From positions 6,610,025-6,674,024 of the forward strand of contig CM035352.1 of NCBI GenBank assembly GCA_020137815.1: a DNA stretch of 64,000 nt, read 5' to 3'. Under the pieces are notes generated by a model. It saw only the letters and a list, made by a program, of their open reading frames with translations, had not been told where the DNA came from and did not search any database. Positions 30,301 to 49,700 of this stretch are shown here, piece by piece. The position numbers and the translations under genes are program-made. The first letter of the stretch is position 1, and every line of letters begins with the position of its first letter. Source of the DNA: Hormiphora californensis. Its lineage: Eukaryota; Ctenophora; Tentaculata; Cydippida; Pleurobrachiidae.

Positions 30301-32072
30301 AATCAGGGTACCTTTAGCCTTTTTTAGGGCTGGACCCCCCCCAAGATTTGATAATATGTACTTACGTTTCCTGCCCTCATCCAGTCGGTGACATGTTTGG
30401 TGAATTCTCGAACAGCCAGTACGTTCATTCCATCCATCTGACGGGGGTGGTGGGTGTTAAAACAAGGGACGGGGTTGTTAAACCGAGGGACGGGGTTGTT
30501 AACAATTGGAGAGGTGACAATGGTCACACATGTCACGAGGAGCACCTCTTTCAGTGGACAAAACAATGCCAACAATGCCAAACAGTAAACACACACGGCA
30601 TTGATCAGTTCATTGTTGTCCATTTAACAACAAATTTATATCAAAGCTTTCTCAAAAACACAAACACTCCATCACCCTCACCTTAATCCCAGGTACTGCA
30701 TCTCCCCTTGTGTAGTAGTGGGGGTTAGCAGCCGCCCTAACATCGCTGGTTCCCATTCCATAGTGGTTGTTCTCACAAGTGAAAAGACAGGGAACCTTGA
30801 ATAGGGCTGCCAGGTTGTACGCCTCAAACACCTGAGAAAAGTTGTGTAGCTCATATTGGTAAGAGACTAAGGAGTAATTGAATAGAGAAGAAGGGGTCTT
30901 TCGAATTTCAAGATACCGCGATACATACAACTATAAAAAAAAAGAGGTATCAGCATTCAGCTTATCAACATCTCCATCCCAACAAAAAACTCTAAGATTT
31001 CTCTGAGTTATCTCCCTCTCAGCCCCGCTCTAACACGTTGACGTACCTGTCCCTGGTTGGCAGCTCCATCTCCATACAGTGCAATGCACACCTTTCCATC
31101 ATTCTTGAACTTGTGCCCAAAAGCAATACCAGCACCCACAGGAACCTGGGCCCCCACAATGCCGTTACCTCCAAATAGGGTCTCTGTGTACATGTGCATA
31201 CTACCACCCTTTCCCTTCTGGCAACCTCCACTCCTGCCTGGGAAGGGGAGGAGGGTGTTAAACAAAGACAGTCGTTTAGTGATTTGTTAGCAAAGGGGCC
31301 ATGCTGATTCTCTCTGTGTCGTTCCAATTTTAGCCTCGAAGAAGAAGAAGATTTGTTAGTTATATCAAGGCTCCTAGGCAGCATTATCACCTGTTAGTTC
31401 AGCTAGGATTGAGTCAGGAGATAGACCCCGGGTATAGGCCCAACCGTGGTCCCTGTAAGCAGTAATGATACTATCCTCTAGGGTGATTCCAGCCTCCATA
31501 CCGACACACACTGCCTCTTGACCACTAGGAGAGATTATATTAGTTTTACATTTTGATAGTTTTACATTTTGTAAACTAGATAAGAGAATGAAGCTTGGAC
31601 TTTCATGCTGTCTGCAAGCACAAGAAAAAGGGAAATCTTTCATGAATTCCAAACCTGTAAAGATGAAGGAAACCTCGGATTTCCTTTGACTTGTAGAGGG
31701 AGTTGGCACTGGTTTCAATCTTCCTAATCATTGACATATCCTTGAAGTACTTCAACCCTTCTTCCCTGAAGAGACAGATTGGTTATAATCACACTAGTAT
31801 TTCACGAGACTGAACAAGTCAAATATCATGGCATCTTTTGGTAGGAATACCGGGAGGTGCTAAACACACACACACACGGCATCTTTGTGGAATGTGGAGC
31901 TACCCCAACCCCCACCTACCCCATACCTGGTAAGAGTTGCTGTTTTCGGCAGATCAATATCAAACTTGTGAAGCTCACAAGTGGGTAGATCAAATGTCGC
32001 CTCACTAGCCAGAGTCCTGGTTGCTATGGAGCTCCCTCCCTTAGCAACACGTGGTACCAGTTGCCTCAACAT
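24378..32072 (-). CDS. PDHA1: Pyruvate dehydrogenase E1 component subunit alpha, mitochondrial
   Basis: Eight exons: 32072-31927, 31765-31655, 31524-31391, 31237-31047, 30831-30682, 30437-30366, 24884-24708 and 24542-24378, all GT-AG and in phase. The product is about 380 residues. An N-terminal Arg/Ser-rich leader ([20 protein letters not shown]) fits mitochondrial import. The thiamine pyrophosphate motif GDGAANQGQ…[10 protein letters not shown] is intact. The regulatory loop [18 protein letters not shown] keeps both serines equivalent to the inactivating phosphorylation sites of the animal enzyme. It forms the alpha2beta2 E1 that decarboxylates pyruvate. Intron 6 (30365-24885) is about 5.5 kb, far longer than the others, and contains two same-strand protein genes and a tRNA. 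Confidence 0.95.
25182..26294 (-). CDS. Secreted ShKT plus two fucolectin/F5-8C-like domains, inside PDHA1 intron 6
   Basis: A 370-residue intronless frame from an ATG at 26294. Residues 1-16 are a signal peptide ([16 protein letters not shown]). Residues ~17-51 are an ShKT domain with six Cys ending CAKSCNMC. Two related modules follow (about 68-192 and 205-370), each containing A(E/L)AVDGD.(E/N)T.S.T(E/Q)C and [10 protein letters not shown], the pattern of fucolectin-type or discoidin-like carbohydrate-binding domains. The second module has a tandem NKKEPL insertion. A secreted lectin-like role is inferred. The ShKT module is a common extracellular Cys domain and does not by itself imply toxicity. 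Same strand as PDHA1. Confidence 0.72.
   Translation of the reverse strand: MLHFIVFLVLISTVQCCSDKSPFCASLAARGGCGENPAFSQFNCAKSCNMCSVERTGDGTGTLIPAALVLQSTTFETKTAEMAVDGDLETASQTECSGIKQWYKYLFRGVYSVGRVVVVNGKLNRLDRTEVFVIGNNGHMNRCGDNNAIEVREGTTVKSQTYEMDCEGEKGVGVFLSQPVVTCLELREIEVYEEDKTLKISMPIPATRVEQSSTWGGREAALAVDGDTNTSSHTQCEGETHWLKYHFINPLTSVDKVVVINGKLNYNRWRLDGVLVYVIGGKERDDAPISNKKEPLSPPRPATNKKEPLISLRPAKMQLCGVISVRDGSSITSQTYTIECGGMTGSGIVFIQPESDDNCLEFTEITVFGA
26592..28535 (-). CDS. Papain-family cysteine protease with three C-terminal ShKT domains
   Basis: The ATG at 28535 gives a signal peptide ([20 protein letters not shown]). Exons: 28535-28079 (I29-type propeptide, with YNKIKLHNL and [12 protein letters not shown]), 27995-27771 (active-site [11 protein letters not shown], catalytic Cys, and NGCKGGLP), 27684 to about 27507 ([25 protein letters not shown]), and about 27250-26592. 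The last carries the catalytic His in [11 protein letters not shown] and Asn in [13 protein letters not shown]. Three ShKT domains follow, each of about 40 residues with six Cys and TC(R/G)xC endings, joined by an Asp-rich linker ([13 protein letters not shown]). All catalytic residues are present. The donor of the third intron is weak and its intron contains an inverted-repeat insertion (27285-27480). It lies inside PDHA1 intron 6, same strand. Confidence 0.85.
27285..27480. repeat. GC-rich inverted-repeat insertion in the protease intron
   Basis: CCCAGGCATCA at 27285 is inverted as TGATGCCTGGG near 27469. The interior has a near-palindrome GCCCGGCCATCATGATGCCC. Its composition differs from the flanking sequence. 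Confidence 0.5.
29078..29148 (-). tRNA. tRNA-Gly (anticodon CCC)
   Basis: Reverse complement folds as a full cloverleaf: 7-bp acceptor stem GCACCAA/TTGGTGC, D arm with A box TGGTGTAGGGG and anticodon stem TAAGA/TCTTA. The 7-base loop is TTCCCAT (anticodon CCC). The T arm is CCGGGTTCGAATCCCGG with an intact B box, and the discriminator is A. It is 71 nt with no intron. It sits inside PDHA1 intron 6 on the same strand as the host gene. Confidence 0.95.
29389..29411 (+). pseudogene. tRNA 3'-end fragment
   Basis: GGTTCGAATCCCGC followed by TGACGCCA looks like a T-loop (B box) and acceptor 3' end with CCA-like ending. No matching 5' half lies upstream and the T stem does not pair. It may be the tail of a tRNA-derived SINE. 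Confidence 0.35.
30050..30133. repeat. Three-stem palindromic repeat, copy 2
   Basis: Outer stem CCCTGC/GCAGGG encloses ATGCCTTTTTAC-AAA-GTAAAAAGGCAT and CCGGGTGGATGCC-TTC-GGCATCCACCCGG. The preceding GAATTCTAA is shared with the copy at 18421. Confidence 0.8.
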
Positions 32073-32375
32073 GATCTAGCTAACTTTGGGAGATAAAGAT
32101 AGTTAGAGAGGGGTTGTTGTTAGAATTCAGTGAACACAAGAGATATGAAACGATCCAGAAACACACAAATAACCGGTATAAGATATATTTACACACAAAC
32201 TTAAATACTACTTCAAATAAAACATACTATTAAAGGTGTCAAATAATACAAATAAACGGCTTCAGACATTCCTTTATCTTTTCCACTCATTAATTTTCTT
32301 CACTTATTCATTTTAACAACACTTATTCAACTCCCACTATCTAATTCGGGCCACTATATATCAAGTAGTACAACA

Positions 32376-40586
<8,211 letters not shown>

Positions 40587-40770
40587 GTATCACGGTACTA
40601 CTAAGACATTACTAAAGTATCAACTAGTGTCGATTTGATGTCAGCGAAAACATTCAATATAGAAACAGATACAAAATACTTTTGAAGCAAAACTCAAAAG
40701 AATCAATCAATATACACTGCACAACTAAACCCCACAAAAAAGAAACACAAAACATGCAAATATAACTTGA

Positions 40771-42850
40771 CTAAAAGACATCACCAGTTATTCTCCGTCT
40801 CAGTGCTGCATTCTTATCAGTGTTCTGAAACAGCGCCCTAGCTATGTGCTGAATCTCTGCAGCCCTGAATACCTCCGACAACTCCCCACTCTCCCAATTT
40901 TCCACAATTTTAACCAAACTGTCCTCCATCAGGGACGGTAGGAAGGTAAACCGTGTCCAAGGTACTGTATCCTCAACCCTCACCCTCTCTAACTGCTCTC
41001 TTAGCAGAGTAAAGTTGTTAGCTAGACAGGTACTGTGTTTTGCACTGATGTCCTCTATTTTCAGGCAATCAGAAGTGATAAGGGTAAGGGTGGTATCTAG
41101 AGTTCTAGTTATCAATACCTCATATCTAGAGGTTGGTAGCCACTTTTTCCAAGCGGAACTATACTCGTTTATCAGCGCTATAATTTGTACAAACACCATC
41201 TCAATCACCTCACCGTGGTTCTCCTTCCCTTGTCCATCCAAACCCCGAGTTTGCCGGAATAGATTGCCAATCTTCTGGTGAAGTGTCGTGTAACACTGCT
41301 GCAACATTGCCCCACCACTGTTCCTCAGTTCGATAGAAACAGAGAGAGATTGTTGGTAAGCCTGTGCTGGAAGGCCGTGCTTGTGTTCATTTGTCGTCCA
41401 GAAGAGCTCGTGATACAAGTACCACGTGTCGCAGAAATATCGAGCCACACTGGCTGGAGATTCGTCGGGGTCAAATTTCCTAAAACACTCCATGGTGAAT
41501 AACCGAGCAAGAGTAGTTGCGGAGCTTACCTAGAACATCTTTAGCGGCATCACTCAGTTCACTCTGGGACGCCTCCCTTAAGAATCCTACCAATCAACTC
41601 CATTAACTGGACAACCCTGTTTGAGATGGGCATCTCTCCGAGACGGAGTGAATTCTCTTGTTCTGGGTAGGATAGGGTGAGGGGAGAACACGGGTCGGAG
41701 GGTGGAGCAGGGGGCTCACTTCTCTGCCTCAGAGGTAGGACCTTGGTGACAGAGGTACAGGGTGCCGGGTCAGAGAGAAGAATGTCCCTCCCGGCTGTGT
41801 AACAGGAATCTTTATACTTTTCAGCGAATAAGGTATGGTGATCGGCGAGGTATGGCGCGAGTTGTGGGGAGTACTCCGGGTGGATCTCCCTTAGTTGGTC
41901 CTCGAAATTAAGGAATGGGAGAACGGTTGTGTTTTTGAATTTGTTTAGATCAGATATTTCGCTGGGTAGAGCAGGAAGGATGACATCTGATTTCAAGGAC
42001 GTGATCAGTTGATCAAGAATATCCGACCAAAATATGTTTCTGAAGGTTTGCTGAGCGGGCAGAATGTCCGAGTCCAGAGCTTTGAATAACATTACGATGC
42101 CATTCAGATACCCATAACGCTGTTTACCCGCTGACTGAGTAACAGCTTTTCCAGGGCTCACTGCCACTGTTTTTCCGCCTATGATGCATGGAGCAAGAAG
42201 GTTATTGTAAATATCACTAAAAAACTGTTTAGCTATTCTTGTTATCTCTCCCCATTTCACCACCTCCAGCACCGCGATATTATTGGTAAACTTCTCCTTG
42301 GTAATTCCGGGTGTCCAAGTGAGACACTCCCCCTCAATACAACCTCCCCACTCCTTCACTTCCTCCACAATCCCCTTCACCCGATCCTGAATCCGTTCCT
42401 GGAGGTCTGCCAGAACATCTGGCACCTGACCCCCAACACACATCTCCCTGACCCTCCCCTCTGCTTCCTTCAGCTGGACCGCCTCGGATAACAAGTCCCC
42501 GCACTCACTACTATTCTCTAATATCTCGTGCACCCGACACACTTGTTGCAGGGTAGCTATCATTGACTCACTCTGCAACATACTGTTCATCAGCGCCTTT
42601 TGGGTGTCCTCCGTGCTGACAATTGGGATCTCTAAATCACGTGATACGTGATCTTGTAATTCTGAAACCTCGGTAAGGAAGGAGGTGAGTTCTCGGTAGA
42701 CCCCGTTAGTCTCCTCCATTACCCCCTCATCACATTGTGACTCTGTTGTGATTTCAGCAGCTAGGACAGATAACTGGGAGTTGATAGAGGTAATGACGGA
42801 GTCTAAGGAGGATAGGTCAGTGACATCAAGTTGAGGCCCTCAGCAGGGAA
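40771..42850 (-). CDS. ZW10: ZW10 kinetochore / NRZ tether subunit (two frame breaks)
   Basis: Coding sequence runs from an acceptor-like site near 42845 (first in-frame residues LDVTDLSSLDSVITSI) to the stop at 40771. Family features: the coiled-coil N-terminus, LPFLNFEDQLREI with YKDSCYTAGRDILL in the middle, and the C-terminal EIQHIARALFQNTDKNAALR matching ALIRALFQNTERRAA. ZW10 works in the RZZ complex at kinetochores and the NRZ complex that tethers Golgi-to-ER vesicles. The first short coding exon was not found. Between LMELIGRIL and PASVARYF the sequence aligns only if one base is skipped near 41585 (…EASQSELSDAAKDVL) and another near 41500. No GT-AG intron of suitable length fits. Otherwise the gene is full length. 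Confidence 0.85.
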
Positions 42851-43184
42851 TCAATTACTTTCCATTATACTGAAATTGATGGATGGTTGTACAATCAAAA
42901 CAATAAAGGGGGCCGGGGGCCTGGGGTTGGAGGGGTGAGGTTGGGGGTTTCAAATATCAAGATAAAACGATTTTGCGGGGAAATATCTCTCTAGACTTCA
43001 AAACATTTACAGATAAAATATCACAAAAACCTAAAAAGCTACAAAAATAAAATGATAAAACGATCCACTGATATTTTTGTTGACAAAAACATTCCGATTA
43101 CATACATGCGTATCAACCGGATATACACATAATATTGTATCTAACCACTCCAGAAATCGAAAAACATAAAATTAGCCTGTCCTT

Positions 43185-44265
43185 CTAACACATCTGACTG
43201 ATGGGCCTATCTGAGAGACCCGCTGCAGCATCAGAATCAAGGAACCAGAACTAGAGTGCCCATCATCAGTTTTAACTTTACCAGCCGGTGTTTTAGGCTC
43301 GTCACACAACGATTCAACCACTTTTTCTACTTTCGAAGCTCCTATAAATAAGGTTTCAAATTATAAAATAGAATGATCTGTGAACGGTATAATGTATTGT
43401 ATTTGAAAATAATGAGATGAGAATACACATGATTACCTGTAACAACAAACACGATATTCCGGGATTTTGCCAGAAGAGGATAAGTCATAGTGATACGAGA
43501 TGAAGGGGGTTTAGGGGAATCAGTAATGGGTGCAATTAACAGATCCCTCTCCTCTAGCAGGGGGTGGCCGGGAAACAGAGAACAAGTATGACCATCAGGT
43601 CCCATTCCACACAAGGCTAGATCAAGTCTGAGAGAAGGGAGTCGTTTCTTCATCTCTCCCTCGTACTCCTTGGCAGCATGGTCAACAGGAAAAGATGAGT
43701 TGATCTTGAGAATCTGCCAATCCGGTATAGAAACCTGAATAACAAAAGTTCATGTATTAATATTTCCAAATTTGTATTTACATTTTACAAATTCGAACTC
43801 CGATTTACCGGGATGCTCGGGGGTTTTGCTCGGTAAATTGAGCTGCCGGTAAATCGGGGTATGACAGTACATGGAAACATCTTACCTCTCCGAGTAGAAC
43901 GTTAGAAAGAGCCCCGTAGTTGCTATCCGGATGGTCATTACTGACATACCGCTCATCGCAAAAGTAAACCCACCACTGAGTCCAATCAATATCGGCACGC
44001 TTACTCAGACCCTTCAGAAACTTAGGCAGGCTTCCACCACTAACCGCAACATGGAAGGAACCTCTATTTTCCACAGCTTCTTTGTACCTTGGAATGTATG
44101 ATTGTTTAGTATTTCAACAAACTGTGAGTGTGGTCATCAATTTTAACAAGATTGCTAGATAATCTCTCAGGACTCGACGAACCTATCATAGACAAAGGAA
44201 CATAGCCGTTTTGACAGCTCCACATTGTCGGGGAATATTTGGACCATCGCAGGCTGTGGTGACAT
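43185..44265 (-). CDS. PGLS: 6-phosphogluconolactonase
   Basis: Exons 44265-44183, 44087-43886, 43734-43437, 43341-43277 and 43250-43185. Motifs: HVAVSGGSLPKFL, WVYFCDERYV, ALCGMGPDGHTCSLFPGHPL, DSPKPPSSRITMTYP and NIVFVVTG, all typical of the 6PGL family (oxidative pentose phosphate pathway, cytosol). The ending FWFLDSDAAAGL matches the WFLDEAA ending of animal PGLS only if 43251-43276 is removed. That segment begins GT and ends AG but is just 26 bp. With it removed the ORF totals 237 residues, in frame throughout. Alternatively the last exon has an indel. Intron 2 contains a transposon relic. Confidence 0.88.
43792..43869. repeat. Transposon terminal-repeat relic in PGLS intron 2
   Basis: CTCCGATTTACCGGGATGCT and, inverted, GCCGGTAAATCGGGGTATGA: solo-hairpin remains related to the element at 36914-37750. 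Confidence 0.6.
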
Positions 44266-44269
44266 TATA

Positions 44270-44860
44270 TCCGGTCAGTTGATCCGCTAAAAAGATAGAT
44301 CTATTAACAAAGTGGTACTTACCAATAAGGTCCTCAACTTGAGGAAGATACAATTAAATGATATTTTAAGTTTCATGTATTAGCCCGATGGCCGATAAAG
44401 TCCGTACAATGCATGCAATACAACATGGTAAGACCTAAGGGACCATTCACGACGACACTGTATAAGAATATTATATGAACGAAGCAATGCAGCAAGCAAA
44501 CGACACAAACATTGAGTCAGGTATTAGCTTACCGTGAGGAGTAACAACAACTCTACTGACTACTACACTAGGTATTAACAAGCAAGTTAATTATTTTGAG
44601 TTCGGACTTTGGGAGAAGTAAACAGCTTTTGTTTTATTGTATTTATATTTGATAAAGATACTAAAAGTAAATAAAATGTAAATGAAGTCAAAATTCGTAT
44701 AAACCTGTATAAACATAAAAAGCTCTCAAAAAACTACACTGATAATAACTGATAACTACAATACACACTATTTATAAAAAGTTCTACATAATAAATGTCT
44801 AAGTCATATTTTATCTTGAAAACTGGTGTTCTAGAGGAGATCCCTCCAGTCCACATTCAT
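44270..44860. other. AT-rich intergenic region
   Basis: Lies between the PGLS start and the end of the CHK-kinase-like gene. It may hold the PGLS promoter. No RNA gene or repeat was recognised. Confidence 0.4.
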
Positions 44861-44865
44861 GTGTA

Positions 44866-46143
44866 CTACACAATTAGTATTCCAGAAGAGTTGGGATGTT
44901 CACAATGGCAGTACTTGATTTCATCCCATGCCTCAAGAGACACCATCCACTCCCAAAATCCAGTATAATCTCCTGTCATCATGAAGGGTACAGCCTTCTC
45001 CGCTGCTGCCTGGAATGCTTCAAGTTCAGTTGTCCAGCTTTAGTAACCTAAGATACAAGTTGCAGCGAAACATGTGCATATTGTATGCAAGGTGAAGGTC
45101 GATAAGTCGCCTCCGTCTCTTCAGTTAGAGCCTCCACGGAACCATACGGGTCTTTGACGTCATCAAAGGATTCCAGGGTTTTACTAGAAGGCAGCATAGT
45201 AAACCTGGTCGGCACGATCCTGGAATTCTGGTCTTTCCTGCTGGTGTGAAAAGAGTAGCTAACATCTGGACGTAATCCTTGATTGAGTTTCCCTCGTGCA
45301 TGAGCTGTAGATCGTAGAACATGACCTCATTACCTTTGATAGCAATGTTCAGACTGTGACAGTCGCCGTGAACTATAGAGCACCGATCAGGGAGAGTCTC
45401 CACCGCTGCAACTCTAGCCAGAGGGTCCGAATGTTCCTCGCCAAGTTTCTTGAACACCATAATAAGGCGCTCGGCATCTCTCAAGAGGTCACCAAACTTT
45501 TCTTTAGCGATCGGGTTTCCACTAAGCAATGCCTTGATTGCAGCCACACCCATAAAAACCATAAGACCAGAACTTAGTTTGAAGAATTGTTGGACCTCGA
45601 CCCGTGGTGTAAAGTGATCATCCTTCAATTCATCCCATTCGGGGTCAGATAGCTCTCCTTTTAGAGCGTACATCACGGCGTGATATGCAGCAATCTTTTC
45701 AATGATTTTAAACCCAGTCTCAAAGGCCACACTTTCCTTGATACCACGTGGCAGTGTATTAAATCCAGGAGGAAGCAAAGTCCTCCATCAGAAAGTACTG
45801 GTATCCTTCATACTTCGTTTCTCCATAAAACTCAGGAAAGAAGTTGTTCATCAGGTTTTCAGCTTCTTCTTCATTGCATTTCTTTCTTAGTAACTCCTTG
45901 ATTTTCGGTAGCAATTTTTCGTAGAATATGATTTCGTTTTTAACCACATTGCACGCTTCGGTGGCCATTTTTCCTAATTCCAATGCTTTAGCAAACACAA
46001 ACTTTAGGTTCCTCTGACTCGAAGTTGATGATATACTTCTTTTGGAGACTGGTCCATCCGATTTGTTCGTTTTCGACCGGTGTAATTGAGGTTGAACTGG
46101 GGAAAAACTCCCCCAAAACGTGTTGAAATGCAGCTTCAGACAT
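44866..46143 (-). pseudogene. CHK/EcKinase-like (aminoglycoside phosphotransferase fold) gene with several frame breaks
   Basis: From an ATG at 46143 (MSEAAFQHVLGEFFP) the coding signal changes frame at about 46000 and 45778, and again around 45200-45000. It ends with a plausible C-terminus (…FWEWMVSLEAWDEIKYCHCE) at 44866. The kinase core is clear: IVHGDCHSLNIAIKGNEVMF (Brenner-type HGD catalytic loop), YDLQL (DFG-like metal site) and NEIIFYEKLLPKI in the N-lobe. Small-molecule kinases of this type phosphorylate metabolites such as ecdysteroids in insects; the substrate here is unknown. At least three one-base shifts and no introns suggest a pseudogene. Similar breaks in neighbouring conserved genes leave assembly error open. 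Confidence 0.65.
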
Positions 46144-46149
46144 AGCTTG

Positions 46150-46765
46150 ATCTATCGATACAAAAAACTGGTTACAGGTTTCCAATTTTCACGCGTGGAC
46201 GGTGGACACACTTCTTTCAAAAATCAAACCGTGCCTGATCACTCTGGTTGGGACTTGGGAGTAAAAAAAGAGGAAAAAACGCCTTTCAAAAAACGATCCG
46301 AACACTGCACCGCACGGCCCCGACGTTTATTTTTACGCACGCGCATTGAAAATGTTTTTTCAGCGCGCGTAATTTTTGCGCGTTGCATGTCACGTGACAC
46401 AGATTTCGGCCCTTTTGGCCTTCATTCCCATTCCCAAGACAGTCTCAGAACTAATAAACAAGAGAATTGGTTTTAATCATGGTAAATGTACCAGTATGCA
46501 ATTGCAAGATATTCAAACAGGGAGATAACTAGCACAGTAGCACGACAGCAACCGGCAACTGCAACGCGAACGTCGACATACAACTAACAAGAACATCATA
46601 AACACACAAAACATCGGACCAGGAGAGGACTATCGGTACAACATATAATTGAAGATAATAAATTAAAAAAGAAAGTATATAGTAACTCACAAAACAGCTC
46701 GAACTAGAGTTTGACACTGTCAGGCCGCGTCTACCTACAAGACACAAATACATTTTCACAATTAC
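46150..46765. other. Intergenic region with CpG-rich inverted patch
   Basis: Around 46330-46385 are ACGCACGCGCATTGAAAA and AGCGCGCGTAATTTTTGCGC motifs. It lies upstream of the CHK-kinase-like gene and downstream of VPS13. It could be the former gene's promoter. Confidence 0.3.
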
Positions 46766-46769
46766 AAGG

Positions 46770-49700
46770 TCACCTATCTGTCTTGGACACACAATACTCT
46801 GCCTCCTGTCTCATATCAATAGCATAATGGATCTCCTGAATTATCTTCATCGCAGTCTTTTCATCGCTACACTCTAATCTTGAGAAGAGAAGTTGAGTCT
46901 TTGAGTGAGGGACATTAAACCTGGATCCTCCTTCTCCTCGATAGTCAGATAATGTTTCTCAAACTTATTAACCTCCTCCGCAAACACAACTGATCGATTA
47001 TGACGACACTGTTTGACAGTGTTCACGGCGATCTCTGCTAACACTTTGTTTCCCCCACCCCGCTGCACCAGCCGGATCCGTTCAGAGGAGATGATGATTC
47101 GTTCCTGTTTGTTGACATTGCACCACGAGATAAACCTCTCCCCCGGACTCTTCTGGTTGAGTCTCCACAGGGAATCCTGGCCGTGAGCCGTGTCGTCAGA
47201 GTAGGGAGGGAGTGTTTCCCCGGAGCAACATCGAGGTAGCCTCATTCGGAGTACCTCACCTGCAGAGAGAGAGAGAGAAAGATGTAAGTTAGAGTCATTA
47301 GGCAGCTGATTATGGATCCCTCCCAGAAAAAAACCAAGGGTTTCCCCCTCGAAAATTGCGGCACAGAAATGGCGGAATTTCGGCGCAAAAGAGTGACACG
47401 CTATCGTAACCAGTATGAGCTCTCACTAACCAGATGCATGGATAGGTCGGGTACTGTGTGTAATTGCCAGGCTGGCACCAGAAGCCAGGTCAAACACACC
47501 AACTGCAGGCTTAGTTATGGTTCCCACTACACCCTTGAAAAGTCCACTTGCCGCTCCAATCGCTCCGTGGTCGTTGATTCCCTTGACGACTTGTTTTGGG
47601 ACACTCATTAGTCCTTCGTAGAGGCCCGATCTGAGACCCGCAAAACCTGCCTTCATACTGGAACTGCTGCTTTGGTACCTAACAATTAATCAGTATTAGA
47701 AGACCTTCTGTGTCGCGTGGTCAAACTATGGGACATGTGTATGTATGGAAATTGATTGTCATACTGAGCTCAGTCTGAGCTGTATGACTCATGTAACATC
47801 ACGTACGCTTCGGAGAGTGCGGGTTTTTTGTGAGACAAGAAATTGAAATGTCAGTTATACCTAGCCGCTCGAAGCCGCTCCCTATTATTCTGAAAGTTCT
47901 CATCCCCGCTTGCCAGGGCCAGGAAGCTGCTAGCAGTGGATGTTAGCTTGTTAGCAGTATCGCTCATCCCGTGTGCCACATTCTTAACCATACCAGTAAC
48001 ATCTCCCTCCATACCCACAGAGAATGCTGATATGAGGTCGTTAACTAAACCTCCCATATTCCCTGCCGCTTCTGAGTTGAGGACAATCTTGAGCACGTGG
48101 CTGCCTGCACACTGCCGGTAATGGGCTATAACATCGTCCTGGACAGGATCAGGGGTGTTTTAGATACTCGGAATTATAGTAGGTCACAAACTTGATTGAG
48201 AAACAAGAAGATTGAGTGAACTAGAAGATTGATAAAACTAGAAGGTTGAGAAAAGTGGTACTCAACAACTGGTATTCACTATTATAATAACCTTGATTGT
48301 TGAAGGAGCAGCAATAAGGTTCCTCCTCTCGTATTTTCCTAATTTCAGGCTAACATCAGAGAAATTAAGGAAAGAACTCAGTCCTAGAGTATTGTGTAGC
48401 TCCTTCAAATCTTCTTCCAGCATGGGAGCCACTATCAGACTTACATTCACCTACACAGGATCATTTGTAAACCAAAAGACTACAGTTGGGTACGTGAAGT
48501 ATTACAGACGAGTTATTCTGTTGGTTATTTATTAATTTAGTGTCACTATATCGTTGTTTATCTTGTTAGTCACTTACAGGATAAACAACGATTTAGTAAT
48601 TAGTGATACTAAATTAATAAACTAACTTAGTGTTAGTGTTCTATGTACCTGGGTCTCCTGAATGCACACACGTTCCACCAACACAGGTTTGTGTTTCAGT
48701 TCACCCTTGGATGGCGGTGCTGACACTGTAGTACCACCACCTCCCACCTTGACAGCAGGCTGCTGTCCGGTTCTGGCAAACTGAAGTAGCTTCAGCAGCA
48801 ATACCTCATCAAGCTGAGAGAGAGAGCGTTAGAGGTTTAGGACAACATTGCTTGGTAGTCATTTTTCAGTTTTTAGTGGCTGACCCCCCCCCCCCCCCTC
48901 CATTCCCATCTTTAGTGGAATGGCGCCAAGAACTGAACACTGAAACCCCCCCCCCCCCCCAACACTTCATACCTGAGCTGAGAAGTCAGCTAGAACAGCT
49001 TGGATTTCCGGGAAGACCAGCAGGTTATTCCGTCCTCTGATTTGTCTCTTTAGTCGCAGGTACAGGACCTGATCTTCTTTCCCACGGAGGGGGTGTAGGA
49101 CCACGGGGACGAGACCCTCCCTGCACTGATTATCAGCCTGGTGGTAGAGACTGGAGTTGACTTAACCACAACTGTAGCTCCGTCAATTTCCCATTTATAT
49201 GGTAAAACACTTGAAACTGTTATATTAATACTACTGTCTACTACTGTCTTTTTGCCAATGTCATATTATTATTAACATTAAATAAAGCACAATTGGAATG
49301 GTGCCAGCAGTGTGCAACTGTATTGCCGAGTATTGCAAACAATCTGAGGTGCACCATTGCCCATAGTTACCAGAGCAGGTTGCACGTGCAAGATGGTTCA
49401 TCATGGGAACAAGCCCACAATTCTGCACGTGCATCTGTTTACTCTTTACGTTATGCTTTCGTTTAACTCAAAATTGTTACTTGCAACTTGCACGGCTGGG
49501 GCAGCAGCCCTGGCTATATGGTGGGCATACCGACGAGAGGATAAGGATGAGCCCAAGGATGACCTAACCATAACAGAAATTGAGAAATCCAAGGAGATTA
49601 TTGAGGATACTGCCTTGGTAGAAGATGTTGTGGAGGTCACGGAGACAGATGAAGTGACCATGATGCAAGATGAAGTCGACATGCCAGATGAAGTTGACAT

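Larger units (their letters stand above)
29225..30342. mobile_element. Composite element with inverted ends and AGCTAAAAA clusters
   Basis: The left end GGGGGGTCCAGCCCTAAAAA is mirrored at the right by TTTTTAGGGCTGGACCCCCC. Just inside both ends lies CAAAATCAGGGTACCTTTAGC and then clusters of AGCTTTTTTT/AAAAAAAGCT. The 1.1-kb interior contains the three-stem repeat at 30050, the hairpin repeat at 29585 and a partial tRNA tail at 29389. No transposase is seen. Confidence 0.6.

Noticed and set aside
41493-41590. GTAAGC…TTTTAG 50-bp intron in ZW10
   Set aside because: Splicing it puts the downstream exon out of frame, and the unspliced length already matches the family spacing.
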